Of a DNA stretch of 64,000 bases, positions 44,568 to 56,786 are shown one piece after another (the first letter of the stretch is position 1; each line of letters opens with the position of its first letter). Position numbers and translations under genes: made by a program. Below the pieces are notes generated by a model that had not been told where the DNA came from, ran no database searches, and worked only from the letters and a program-made list of their open reading frames with translations. This stretch comes from Helichrysum umbraculigerum (lineage: Eukaryota; Streptophyta; Magnoliopsida; Asterales; Asteraceae). The DNA lies in NCBI GenBank assembly GCA_949592205.1, contig CATIUR010000003.1:19867501-19931500 (forward strand). Direction: 5' to 3'.

Positions 44568-46604
44568 TGAAACGCCCCTATTTCAGTAGAAAATATTTTT
44601 TTTTTTTTTTTTATAAACATATTACAATTTATGAAACCATATCGCTTATAAAAATTATTCCATCACATTTGATTTTACATATTCAAATGAATACAACAAT
44701 GACACATTATATCAAAATCATATTAGTTTGGGCGATTTATACAATGGTAATACAAAACGATAATTCAATAGAATAAGAAACTTGTCTAATAACATTACAA
44801 GTTTCTATCCACACTACCTTCTTGAATCCTTTCATCCAATTGGTTCAACAAAATCAAATACCTACAACATAAAACAACTGATACGAGTAAGCATAAAGCT
44901 TAGTGAGTATACAAGCAACTAAATAAATAATTCACAAACAAGATACAATTTATCAATAACTACTTATTTCTTTGAAATAGAAACTATTGAACAACAATAA
45001 AGATTCGACAATATTTCGTATGGATCCATGATCCAATAGATACAAGTAAGCATGACACTAATCCAATATGGGTACCAAGCTTAATAGATACCGAGTAGTG
45101 CCAAGCACTTATTTCGTGATATTCAATTTCTACAATATTAAATCCATATATTCCAATTAATTCACCTAATCTTCTTAATTCACATAATTCTCCTAATTCA
45201 CATAATCCTACAAATCCACATAATTCTCCTAATTCACATAATCCTACAAATTCACATAATCTACATAATACTATGTTATTTCCAAATAACTCAACTACTA
45301 ACAACAATCAACAACTATGGTCAACAACCAATATTTCTTAAGATACACAACATGATACACTATAGAATACACATAAGATACAATTATAAGAAACAAATAA
45401 TAAGAACAACTAGAAAATAGACAAACAATATTTCAAACGAATGTATGAACCTCTTGCTCATAAGCAATCCGGAACATACAATCATTATTCAAATAGTCCT
45501 CGTATCACTCACCTTTGCCTTTTAAGCAATTGCATGATATTACATCCAAATAGCTAAATCACCATTCTTGATCTCTTAGTATATAACCTATTGATACAAT
45601 AACACATTTAATAACTAGAAATCATCATAACTAATACATCAACATTATCAATCCATAGCCCATCTTGGATTGATCATATTACATAAAATTCTTTATTTCA
45701 TAATTCTCTTTATTTCATTATTTAAATATCCACCTTAGATGATTATTTCATATTTATCCATTTAATCATAATCAATCTCATAATCATAATTCATCCAAAT
45801 CACATAATTCTTTAAGTTAATACTTCAATTCTTGTAATTATACTTCAAAAACCTTTAATCATATTCCAACAACATGTATAATCACTAATTAAGGTGTATT
45901 TACACCAAATCATATCACTATGATCAAACTTTCTTGATTACAAATCATATAATTCAACTAATTCAACTAATTCATCAAAACCCATTTGATTACTAACCTT
46001 ATATTTCAATAATCCATTATTTCATCAAAACCCCAAGAACACAATTCAAGATTCTTGATTTTTAATTCGTTCTAGTGTTAATTCAATCACTAATAAGCTT
46101 TACTAAGTCCAATTCAACATATTTCAAGCTTAATTTCGTATTAAAATCCATTAATACTTCATAAAATTCGAAATTCCCATGAACCCTAATTTTAAATTCG
46201 AATTTAGAAGAGAATCATGATTACCTTGTGTTCAAGATGCTTAATCCTTGTTGAATTCGAGTCTCTTTGCTTTGATATCATGTTTTGAAAGTGAATTTGA
46301 TTTAGGGTTAGGGTTCTAGCGATTTTTTCTTCATTTGTGAAGCCTCTGGATTTGGTTTCTGGAATAATACATATGATACGTACATGTATAGATAATAACA
46401 GATATATTTGTATTAATTTTATTCCCGTGATTATCATTGTCTGGAACTTTAAAACCGACATACGTTTTCTATTATATCTTATTATTTAGTTAATATTAAT
46501 TCAAAAGATGTATATTTCTGGATACACTAAAATAATACCTCAAATATTGGGGTGTTTAATATTACTTTATTCACAATATTACTTTTAGTTTTTGGGATGT
46601 TACA
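44568..46604 (-). repeat. LARD 3' LTR
   Basis: Plus strand runs TGAAACGCCCC to GGGATGTTACA; 2037 bp. It includes a T-run near 44589 and a minisatellite at 45167-45275 (TCCTAATTCACATAA units) that produces the Leu/Cys/Glu-rich minus ORF 44984-45307, which I do not consider a gene. Confidence 0.92.
45167..45275. repeat. LARD LTR minisatellite
   Basis: Five to six imperfect units of TTCACATAATYCTCCTAA / ATCCTACAAA type. Present identically in the other LTR (50807-50916). Confidence 0.7.
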
Positions 46605-46642
46605 AATCTCCCCCACTTATTTCATTCGTGTCCTCACGAATG
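46605..46642 (-). other. LARD polypurine tract and upstream hairpin
   Basis: In sense: stem CATTCGTG, loop AGGA, stem CACGAATG, then AAATAAGTGGGGGAGATT and the LTR. The stem is a perfect 8 bp. Confidence 0.8.
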
Positions 46643-49600
46643 TCACTTACTTAGATTCGTAGTGATACTTTCTCTACAGGTGCGGAAGCGTTTATTTCAT
46701 AGATGATACTATACACCACTCATATATCCACGAAATCTCTTTTATTCCTATTTCATTTAGTTCCAGACAACTTAATACGTATATTACATAAATCATCTTT
46801 TATTATATACAGATACATTATACATATTTCTTAGATAGGTAAACATATATTTCTATCCAAATAGACACAAGATATGTATGCTTAATAATTCTCTTATATA
46901 TATACGTTTTATTTCATTAATTTGCACATATCTAGGGTATATTTCAATTAAATCCATAAATCCTAAACACCTAACTTCGCTTTTAATTCTATTTCTCTTA
47001 CTAGCACAAAGTACAATATGTAATAATATCAATTATTTCATCATAACTAATACATATAGCTTACGTCACCCCTTTGAGTAACTTATAATATAGATACATG
47101 TTTTGAATTCTTTCCACATTCACATTTCAATGAATGTGCATACTTCTATTCTTACCCACGCACATGTACTGTGCATATATCCTATTTCATACTGACCACT
47201 TTTCTGGGTCATTTGTTATTATTAGTTCTATAGATACTTTGAAACACGTAATCATTTGATATAAGTGAAATACATAACAATTTTATTTCTTTATAATTAT
47301 CACATTAGTGGTTATAAAAACCACAATATATATTTCAACAATGAAGAATTTAATTCAAATCATAACTGGCCAGTAAGCTAGTACTCATATATTACCATAA
47401 TTACATAATCATTTAGCATTAATTCACACTAAGATAGATACTAGACACAACCCAGGTTAGCACCAGCTACACTAACATGAGTACTAACAACAACATATTT
47501 CGTATTATCATACTAGCTACGTCAGCAAAGTATGATTATCAAGATCATCATATTTCGTAATTAACTCTAATACAGGATCAGTACTACCTGCAGCTAGCAA
47601 TGATCAATCATAAATCCATAACAATATTTCTATATTATGTTATTTCGCAATCAAATGCTATTTCTGTTAACCTATTACATGTCACTTAATAAAATTCTCC
47701 CCCACTTAAGATTCATCATACTACTTTTAATAACAGAATTCATAATAAGATAATAGTTTAGGGGTAAACACATGTTTTATGTCGACTAACATCTATTTCT
47801 TTTATAATAGGTACCACATTATGACTATAGTCTAGTGGTTTACTATTTCTATATTCCATACTGAAATCACATCATATTGATACTATATTCATTTATAAGG
47901 CATAAGCTGACATGTTTATGTCTTTATCCGATACAATTCAATACTACCTTTCTAAAATTACATTAAATCCCTTTGATATTCAGCAGCCTCAACAATTCCA
48001 TGTGAATAGCATAATATAACTACGTTGGCCAGACGTCGTCAGATTATGTCATACACACTTCCTTCTCAGGCTATTTCACACCATCCAGTTTTAATGTAAT
48101 TTCCATATAAACACATGATACAATGATTCCCAACAAGCAAACATTTGCTAACACTTTGATCACATATATCCAACTTATATCAATTAATAGATTTCACATA
48201 AGCAAGAAATTTCACATATTCCAGTCAATATCATTTATTTCACCTTCCAACTTATCTCTGATGAATTTATCTTTTGATTCATTCATCAGTCAATTAAATA
48301 CATATATTTCTGATCACACAACAACTAATCATATAATGATGACATATATTAATCATGTCATTATTTTACATTATTTATTTCACACTTACACATATAGTCA
48401 AAATCAAACAACAATTGAGCTTAGGTAGAGATTAAACTCTCAAACAGACCCGCAGTCCATAAATATCCTTGTGCTTAGCACAAATTTCGTATAATTAATA
48501 TTTCGTAACAAAGATTCTCTACACAAAAACTCAAATTCACAATTCATAATAAAAGCATATCATGATACAAAATTCACAATATACAATGATACTAACAAAT
48601 ACATATTTATCAATTCACATATTCCATATTCTTCCTAAGGAAGCAATCCATATTTCCTAATCATTGATTAAAGTTTTCAACTATTCCTTAAATACTTATA
48701 CAATTATTTTTGTATTTCGTTTAATTCAATCAATACTCAAAATTCGCATAACATCGTAAAAACAGGCTCTAATGATACATTTATTCAACAGAATGATCCC
48801 TGAGGCTTAAAGAAACAAAAGGCTAATTCGAAACACAAGTCAAAAATTCAAAATAAGGTCCGAAAAACAATAAAATGTCATTTTCGGGCCCTAAATGACC
48901 CCGAAGTGCCGAAAACTGACAGGGCTCATGGCAAAGCAATGAGCTTTGATCGTTGGGCCGTTTCCGAGTGACCTTGTAAATTTCGTCTTAATCGGACACC
49001 GAAATTTTATTACGGAAATTTCTACGTCAAATATTACGTCGAACATCAAAAAAAAACATTTTCTACTTACTAACGCGATCCAGGAACGTGTTCAGGATCG
49101 CGTTCCATAGTTCTGTAACCAAATTAAGCATTCAAACGCGATCCGGAGAACAAAGCGGGATCGCGTTTCCAAGAACAAAAATTCTGATAACGAAATACAC
49201 ATGAAAACGCGATCCGGAAAAATTTACTGGGATCGCGTTCCATAGACCAAAAATATTCTGTAACCAAATTCAACATAATAACGCGATCCGGATCCCACAC
49301 CTGGATCGCGTTCCTATGTATTTTCAGACCTGCAACTTTATTACAATTTTCTGAAATTCAAACGCACATATCTCCCAAACCATGAAGAGTTAGAATCTGA
49401 AATTTCGCAGGCACCTTCATATAGTCAAAATGCAACTTTCCATTTTTACACTTTTTCAAAATTCACATTTTACGAGAAAACGGACGTCTCACCAAATTAT
49501 GGTCATTTTGGACCAATTTAGTGGACAACTCATATTCCAAACCACTTGGTTTTAGATTCTGGTCTTTTGCCAACATATTCCTATATCCATTTGTGACTTG

Positions 49601-50192
49601 TGGGCATAATCATCCCTCTCATACACCCATTCTATCATGTTTTGACTCCTTGACCCATTTGGGGGTCCATTTGGACACTTTCACAAAATCTAACCCAATT
49701 CAACTAATTGACTCTTGAATTTAATTCATTTCAACAATATATTACAATTCTTAATTTCATGATCACTTATTTAGACCAAAATACAATATTTGACACATTG
49801 ATCAAAATCCTCACTATAATTATGATCAATACTCACTTATTTCCACATCTAATACATTTATCACTATATAATATTTCTAATAACCAACTTGAAACCCTCA
49901 TATTCCAGATTGACTTTTTCAAGTCAAAGATACATTTTTCAACGACTAGGCTAATTACTATTTTAACCAATCATGAAATTCCAAATCCTATTACATAAGG
50001 TTCTAGACCTCATTAAACGTTCAATTATTAATTCTACACATATTAACCATCAAATATTTCGCTACAGGGAATCATATCAATTCAAGCAATCAATTCTATT
50101 ACTACTCATAATTAAGATAACAATTCAAGTAATTCATATTGGTTTAAGCTTAAGCAATCCTATTGTGGATTACCTAATTCTCTTAAACCATC
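46643..50192 (-). other. LARD interior, non-coding
   Basis: AT-rich, no coding potential recognised. The pentamer ATTTC (GAAAT in sense) is unusually common: ten in 47101-47700. A GC-richer patch at 49076-49315 holds inverted ACGCGATCC / GGATCGCGT repeats. ORFs such as 46878-47081, 48123-48428 and 49708-49998 are AT-rich chance frames. Confidence 0.75.
49076..49315. repeat. Inverted repeats ACGCGATCC ... GGATCGCGT
   Basis: Four head-to-head pairs, each AACGCGATCCGG then 8-20 bases then GGATCGCGTT, about 60 bases apart. Each pair can form a stem of about 9 bp. They lie in the interior, not the LTR. Confidence 0.85.
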
Positions 50193-50204
50193 GCTCTGAT
50201 ACCA
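50193..50204 (-). other. LARD primer-binding site
   Basis: The reverse complement is TGGTATCAGAGC (initiator tRNA-Met), three bases from the LTR at 50208. Confidence 0.93.
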
Positions 50205-50207
50205 ACT

Positions 50208-52245
50208 TGAAACGCCCCTATTTCAGTAGAAAATATTTTTTTTTTTTTTTTTTATAAACATATTACAATTTATGAAACCATATCGCTTATAAAAATTATT
50301 CCATCACATTTGATTTTACATATTCAAATGAATACAACAATGACACATTATATCAAAATCATATTAGTTTGGGCGATTTATACAATGGTAATACAAAACG
50401 ATAATTCAATAGAATAAGAAACTTGTCTAATAACATTACAAGTTTCTATCCACACTACCTTCTTGAATCCTTTCATCCAATTGGTTCAACAAAATCAAAT
50501 ACCTACAACATAAAACAACTGATACGAGTAAGCATAAAGCTTAGTGAGTATACAAGCAACTAAATAAATAATTCACAAACAAGATACAATTTATCAATAA
50601 CTACTTATTTCTTTGAAATAGAAACTATTGAACAACAATAAAGATTCGACAATATTTCGTATGGATCCATGATCCAATAGATACAAGTAAGCATGACACT
50701 AATCCCATATGGGTACCAAGCTTAATAGATACCGAGTAGTGCCAAGCACTTATTTCGTGATATTCAATTTCTACAATATTAAATCCATATATTCCAATTA
50801 ATTCACCTAATCTTCTTAATTCACATAATTCTCCTAATTCACATAATCCTACAAATCCACATAATTCTCCTAATTCACATAATCCTACAAATTCACATAA
50901 TCTACATAATACTATGTTATTTCCAAATAACTCAACTACTAACAACAATCAACAACTATGGTCAACAACCAATATTTCTTAAGATACGCAACATGATACA
51001 CTATAGAATACACATAAGATACAATTATAAGAAACAAATAATAAGAACAACTAGAAAATAGACAAACAATATTTCAAACGAATGTATGAACCTCTTGCTC
51101 ATAAGCAATCCGGAACATACAATCATTATTCAAATAGTCCTCGTATCACTCACCTTTGCCTTTTAAGCAATTGCATGATATTACATCCAAATAGCTAAAT
51201 CACCATTCTTGATCTCTTAGTATATAACCTATTGATACAATAACACATTTAATAACTAGAAATCATCATAACTAATACATCAACATTATCAATCCATAGC
51301 CCATCTTGGATTGATCATATTACATAAAATTCTTTATTTCATAATTCTCTTTATTTCATTATTTAAATATCCACCTTAGATGATTATTTCATATTTATCC
51401 ATTTAATCATAATCAATCTCATAATCATAATTCATCCAAATCACATAATTCTTTAAGTTAATACTTCAATTCTTGTAATTATACTTCAAAAACCTTTAAT
51501 CATATTCCAACAACATGTATAATCACTAATTAAGGTGTATTTACACCAAATCATATCACTATGATCAAACTTTCTTGATTACAAATCATATAATTCAACT
51601 AATTCAACTAATTCATCAAAACCCATTTGATTACTAACCTTATATTTCAATAATCCATTATTTCATCAAAACCCCAAGAACACAATTCAAGATTCTTGAT
51701 TTTTAATTCGTTCTAGTGTTAATTCAATCACTAATAAGCTTTACTAAGTCCAATTCAACATATTTCAAGCTTAATTTCGTATTAAAATCCATTAATACTT
51801 CATAAAATTCGAAATTCCCATGAACCCTAATTTTAAATTCGAATTTAGAAAAGAATCATGATTACCTTGTGTTCAAGATGCTTAATCCTTGTTGAATTCG
51901 AGTCTCTTTGCGTTGATATCATGTTTTGAAAGTGAATTTGATTTAGGGTTAGGGTTCTAGCGATTTTTTCTTCATTTGTGAAGCCTCTGGATTTGGTTTC
52001 TGGAATAATACATATGATACGTACATGTATAGATAATAACAGATATATTTGTATTAATTTTATTCCCGTGATTATCATTGTCTGGAACTTTAAAACCGAC
52101 ATACGTTTTCTATTATATCTTATTATTTAGTTAATATTAATTCAAAAGATGTATATTTCTGGATACACTAAAATAATACCTCAAATATTTGGGTGTTTAA
52201 TATTACTTTATTCACAATATTACTTTTAGTTTTTGGGATGTTACA
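50208..52245 (-). repeat. LARD 5' LTR
   Basis: 2038 bp, nearly identical to the other LTR. Differences noted: T-run length, AATCCCATATGG for AATCCAATATGG, GATACGC for GATACAC, TTTGCG for TTTGCT, AGAAAAG for AGAAGAG, and ATTTGGG for ATTGGGG. Confidence 0.92.
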
Positions 52246-53477
52246 TGCCGTAGGTTTATTTCATCGTGGAATACCTAGAAGTCACCCTTTTAGAATATGG
52301 GTCTAGGAACAATAAAGCTGTGGAAATGCTCGCTGCACCGTACACCGTTAGTACACCAAAGTTAAAATACAGCTGTGGAAATTCTCGCTGCACCGTACAC
52401 CGTTAGTACACCAAGGTTAACATACAGCTGTGGAACTACTTTAATGTACAGTACACCGTTAGTATGCCTTGAGTCCGGAACACTGTGGATATGCCAAATG
52501 CACTGTACACCGTGAGTATACCTTGAGTCCGGAACACTGTGGATATGCCAATTGCACTGTACACCGTGAGTATACCTTGAGTCCGGAACACTGTGGATAT
52601 GCCAATTGCACTGTACACCGTGAGTATTCCTAGGGATGAACGCCTGATAGCAAAGGAGGGTCTAATTCATGACGGAGTTAATTATGCTTAAACCTGATAA
52701 TAAATGAGTTCTGAAAAGAAAGCAAGTATTCGGCTGTAATACAAGATGCTTAAACCGCTTAACTCAACATAACCGACAGGTCAACATATACAGCATACAA
52801 TTAGTACATACCAAGATAAACTCAGATAGATTTAGGTGTTTAGAAAGGTCAGATAGAAAATTGCAGTTTGTTACCTTATGCCTACACCTAGGATATATCA
52901 TCCGTAGAGGTCGCTTAGTCTTACAAGACAAGTGAGGGGGGTTTGAACAACCTGTTTCTGATCAGCATCAGGATAACCTAGGATTCAGTGACATATGCTT
53001 TTAGTCTTTTAGACTAAAACGTAGGGTCCTAGTGTTTACACCGACTGTCCGTCTGATGTTTTGCCCAAGGTAGTCTCCAATCATCTGTCTAATGAATATC
53101 ATCCAGAAACCCTAATTATCGAAGTTTCAGCAATCATGCTCTACCTGTTGCCTACTCTCTATTTTATTTACTTGTTTTATTTAGTATTAGCTTAGATAAC
53201 CAATCAAAAACCTACCTACTTTTATAAACCCATCCTATCAGAAAGCTCATTTACGGTAAGTCCCTTTTGGTTCCATTCGCTCCGATTTTAAGAACGACAC
53301 TCGAGTTATACTTACTGCTTACTCCCCAAAAGTAGGTAGTACTTATAGTTTGAGCCCCAGCTCATATAAATTTAAAACCTAACACGTTCACACGTTGTTG
53401 CGTCATTGCCTGCAGGACCGCCGTGCCACCCCCTTGGAAAATGACCGCGGCAGAGTCGGCACTCTGACGGCGCAACA
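52246..53477 (+). repeat. Athila-type LTR B, right copy, 3' part
   Basis: Resumes after the target duplication and matches 28241-29420. It contains a six-unit minisatellite (52316-52628) against five in the left copy. It ends GGCGCAACA and is followed by GTCAG. Confidence 0.92.
52316..52628 (+). repeat. LTR B minisatellite, six units
   Basis: One more TGTGGATATGCCAATTGCAC unit than the left copy. Read on the minus strand it gives a repetitive ORF (52436-52618), which is not a gene. Confidence 0.8.
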
Positions 53478-53892
53478 GTCAGCTAAAAGCTGGTGAGCTC
53501 TCAGGTTTAATGATAAAGTATAATGTATGAACCGCAAGATTTAATGTGATGATTTGCAATTAAGCAAATGAGTAAATAATAAATGATGTATATAACTGCC
53601 ATGAGCACATAGTCAGAGTTTAACTGAGGTGTCAGGATCACAATCAAGTGCCTGAGCAAGGGTGCCTCTATGCGTGTGCCTAATCAACACACGTATGAAC
53701 AAATGAAAATGCAACCGTTTGACCAGTCAGTTCCTGCTGACACGGACGGGGAATGTCAATCCCATATGGTACCATACACTAACATTCACGCTACATTGTA
53801 TTACCAAACTATGCTTGGAGGACTTAAATGATTAGATGGATAAACTCATGCAGAATATAGCGATATTTGATACTTGCGTTCACATGTAAAAC
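53478..53892 (-). repeat. Family-2 Tekay LTR, copy 2, segment a
   Basis: Duplicate of 29421-29835, few differences. Interrupted at AAAAC by a solo LTR. Confidence 0.88.
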
Positions 53893-54402
53893 TGTGACAA
53901 CCGTCAATTTAGGACTATAGTTTAGTGCCTAATCAAGGGTAATACATGTAATTAGTTCTGTGTTAGGCTGATTAATGTATCAATTATTATATATATTGTT
54001 GAATATATATCTACACAATGATGCGGTTTGTTTAAATCGTACGAGTTTCAAATCGAATGAACTTCGATACATTAAATACGGACGTTGGTGAACAATTTAT
54101 TTAAGTAATACAAGGATGATTAATAACGTTATCATATTTAAAAATATTATGTCAATAATTTTTCGTATCCAGATTTTATCAAACAATTAATATTAACGCG
54201 AATCAGAATGTAAATTCGCAAACAAAATGAGACAAATCACCGTTTATAATATAATTACTAAATGTTTAGTAAAATACTTCAACAAAAATACTGAATAATT
54301 ATTCGTATTTTAGAACACATATTAAAACTTAGAAAATAAATATTTAACGTTTAAACGACGGAGACAACGAACATCGCACGGAGCGCAGTGCGCGAACTGA
54401 AA

Positions 54403-54430
54403 AAGGTGGGGATTTAACCTCCACCACCTT
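54403..54430 (+). other. Leader hairpin of solo Tekay LTR (fourth family)
   Basis: Stem AAGGTGG / CCACCTT around an inner GG..CC pairing. Less compact than in the other families. Confidence 0.5.
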
Positions 54431-54802
54431 ATTCCCTTTTCTTTCATTTTATTTTCTTTCTTCTCTCTCTTACTCCCTCCTCTTTCATTTTTCTCTCAAA
54501 CAAACCACAAACCACCATCAACGAAAATCGTAAAATAAACACGCTAAACGACCTCGGATCTTCAAGCCCTTTCGGAATAAAACGTTCACCACTTCGCGAT
54601 CTACAATCCTATCTTTCCGGAATTTCATTTCGGCGATTTGTAAGTTTCCGACACAACTCCGAAAACTCTCGTTTTTAAGTTTTATAACTTGCTAGTTGTT
54701 TGTATAACCTTGTAATGTCCTAAAATGGGTTGGGTAAAAATATTAGGCCGATCGATGGCCGGAAAATGCGTTTTTGAAGTTGAAACTCCGATCAGACCCC
54801 GT

Positions 54803-55112
54803 ACGTCGCATTTGGCCTGGAGCAAATGCGACGCAGCGACTTACGTTGCACTGTATCCCCAACGTCGCAAATAGCGACGCAGCGACCTACGTCGCACTAT
54901 ATCCCCAACGTCGCACATAGCGACGCAGCCTATTACGTCGCATTGACTTGCGAATGTCGCACATAGCGACGCAGACCTTAACGTCGCAAACCGAACCTAC
55001 GTCGCATAAGCGACGTAGCACCCTACGTCGCTATTGACTTAGCACTGTTGACTTTGGCGACGCAACCCTTTTCGTCGCAAAAACCTTACGTCGTAGCCTG
55101 CGTCGCAGGCTA
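54803..55112. repeat. Palindromic tandem repeats (ACGTCGC / GCGACG)
   Basis: About 17 GCGACG or CGTCGC hexamers in both orientations, about 160 bases after GTAAGT. Confidence 0.85.
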
Positions 55113-56786
55113 CGTCGCACAAAACAGAATCTTCAAACCTCAAAATTTTCGAAGTCAAATTTAACTGTAGCAATTCACTGTAGCAACAATATAATAACAT
55201 TTTAGAACTATCGTTACAACCGTCACCAACGGGCCGTACACACTTTCAAATACATAATTCAATCAACTAAGTCGTTGAAACTTAGATAATTCAATCAAAC
55301 AAGTCGTTGTAACTTGTACAAATTTATTCAAACAAGTCGTAGTAACTTGTAACAAAACAATCAACCAAATCGGGGTAATTTGGACATTAAGTTAGACAAA
55401 CAATTCAAATGGTAGTCTTTCGGGATACCAATACAATTAATGACAATTTAAGTGTCGTGGACACATTCAGGTTTCAAGCCTTTGGACACCAACTCACAGC
55501 TAATTACTTCAAGTTTATTAAGTTAAACACTTCAAGAACCAGGTGAGTTTCATAGCCCCATTTTCACTGCTTTACAACTAGGGGTGTGATATTACTACTC
55601 GATTTTGTTTTACAAGTAGAACGCAAGTGCCAAACTTCAAATACTACATGAGTTTCAAGCTAATCAATTTAAAGTCCTCCATAAGCATAGTCTCTAGTAT
55701 TTTATAGCGTGAATGTTAGTATATGATATCATATGGGATTGACAATCCTCATCCGGGTTAGCACGCACTAACCGGTCAAACGGATGTATTAGCATTTGGG
55801 AAGACGAGTGTTGATTAGGCACTCGTATGAGGCATTTCAAGTTAGGTTTCCTTAATTGGGCCTGACAAATCAAGTTAAGCTCAGACTATGTGCTCATGGA
55901 CAGTATAACTTTTATCTTGCTTAATTGCATTTTAAATTCAATATAAATCTTGCGGTTCTTACAACTATACACTGACATACAAACCTGTGAGCTCACCAGC
56001 GTTTTCGCTGACCCATTTTAGTATTTATCACAGGTACCCAGCAGTAGTTTGGCTGCACAAGCAGGAATTATTAGCTCGAGTCAGCATACATACAACTAGA
56101 GATTGGACTGCATTATTATATTTTGTAAAAGTAATTATGCTATGTAATCTCTCAATTTCAGGAACCGAGCTAATGTAACTATAATTTGATGTAAACATTT
56201 ACTTTATTTATTCAAGTTTAAAACGACGCATATAGTGGTCGTTCATTATATCTTAAGTGCTTTGAATATTGATTAGTGACACCCAAATCAAGCTTCCGCA
56301 AATCATTAAATTGGGGGTGTCACAAAAACAAAACAGCATGTATTCTCACCCCTAAAGTAAAAACGGTAAAATAGGTTATATGAGACTCACATGAGTCTGA
56401 TGATTTGCTATCAAGCAATTAGTGATGAAACACAAGGTAATGATGTCGTCCAAACGACTGAAACCTGCCGGGCGTCCTAAACGCGCAAGGTTTAAAAGTG
56501 ATTAGATGTCTCGACAGACCATCTATGCTAGTCGTTCATTCAACTAGTTATGTCCAAATCATTTGGTTAATGTTTATGTTTGAAGTTGAGAAAATGTATA
56601 CGGCTCGTTGGTGATAGTTTGAAATCAAGAGTTCGATACTATAAGTATGTTTGTTTCATATAGATGAAGTTTTTTTTATAAATCATGTATCATATCGTAT
56701 ATATAAGTATATTTGTGTTCATAAAAGTTAAATACTTAGTGTAACAATCAGTTTCAAACACTTAATAAAAATCTCTATTTTTACAC

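Larger units (their letters stand above)
44568..52245 (-). mobile_element. Non-coding LTR retrotransposon (LARD-like)
   Basis: Two LTRs of about 2.04 kb flank 3603 bp of interior, with TGCCG on both sides (44563-44567 and 52246-52250). The uninterrupted site is visible at 28240. Orientation is minus, from the initiator tRNA-Met primer-binding site by the right LTR and the polypurine tract by the left LTR. The interior has no gag or pol on either strand, only short AT-rich ORFs. By eye the LTRs differ by about five substitutions and one base in a T-run, so insertion is recent and must have used proteins from another element. Confidence 0.93.
53893..56324 (+). mobile_element. Solo Tekay LTR (fourth family), plus sense
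   Basis: 2432 bp from TGTGACAACCGTC to GGGGGTGTCACA, with AAAAC on both sides (53888-53892 and 56325-56329). The empty site is seen at 29831-29836. Sense order: leader with hairpin (54403-54430), GTAAGT (54640-54645), palindromic repeats (54803-55112), CAGGTGAGTTTCATAGCCCC (near 55543), 3' end. No interior. The 63-codon ORF at 55987-56178 is LTR sequence. Confidence 0.93.

Noticed and set aside
44984..45307. Leu/Cys/Glu-rich 107-codon ORF (also 50625-50948)
   Set aside because: Reads through a minisatellite in the LARD LTR; no start context or domain.
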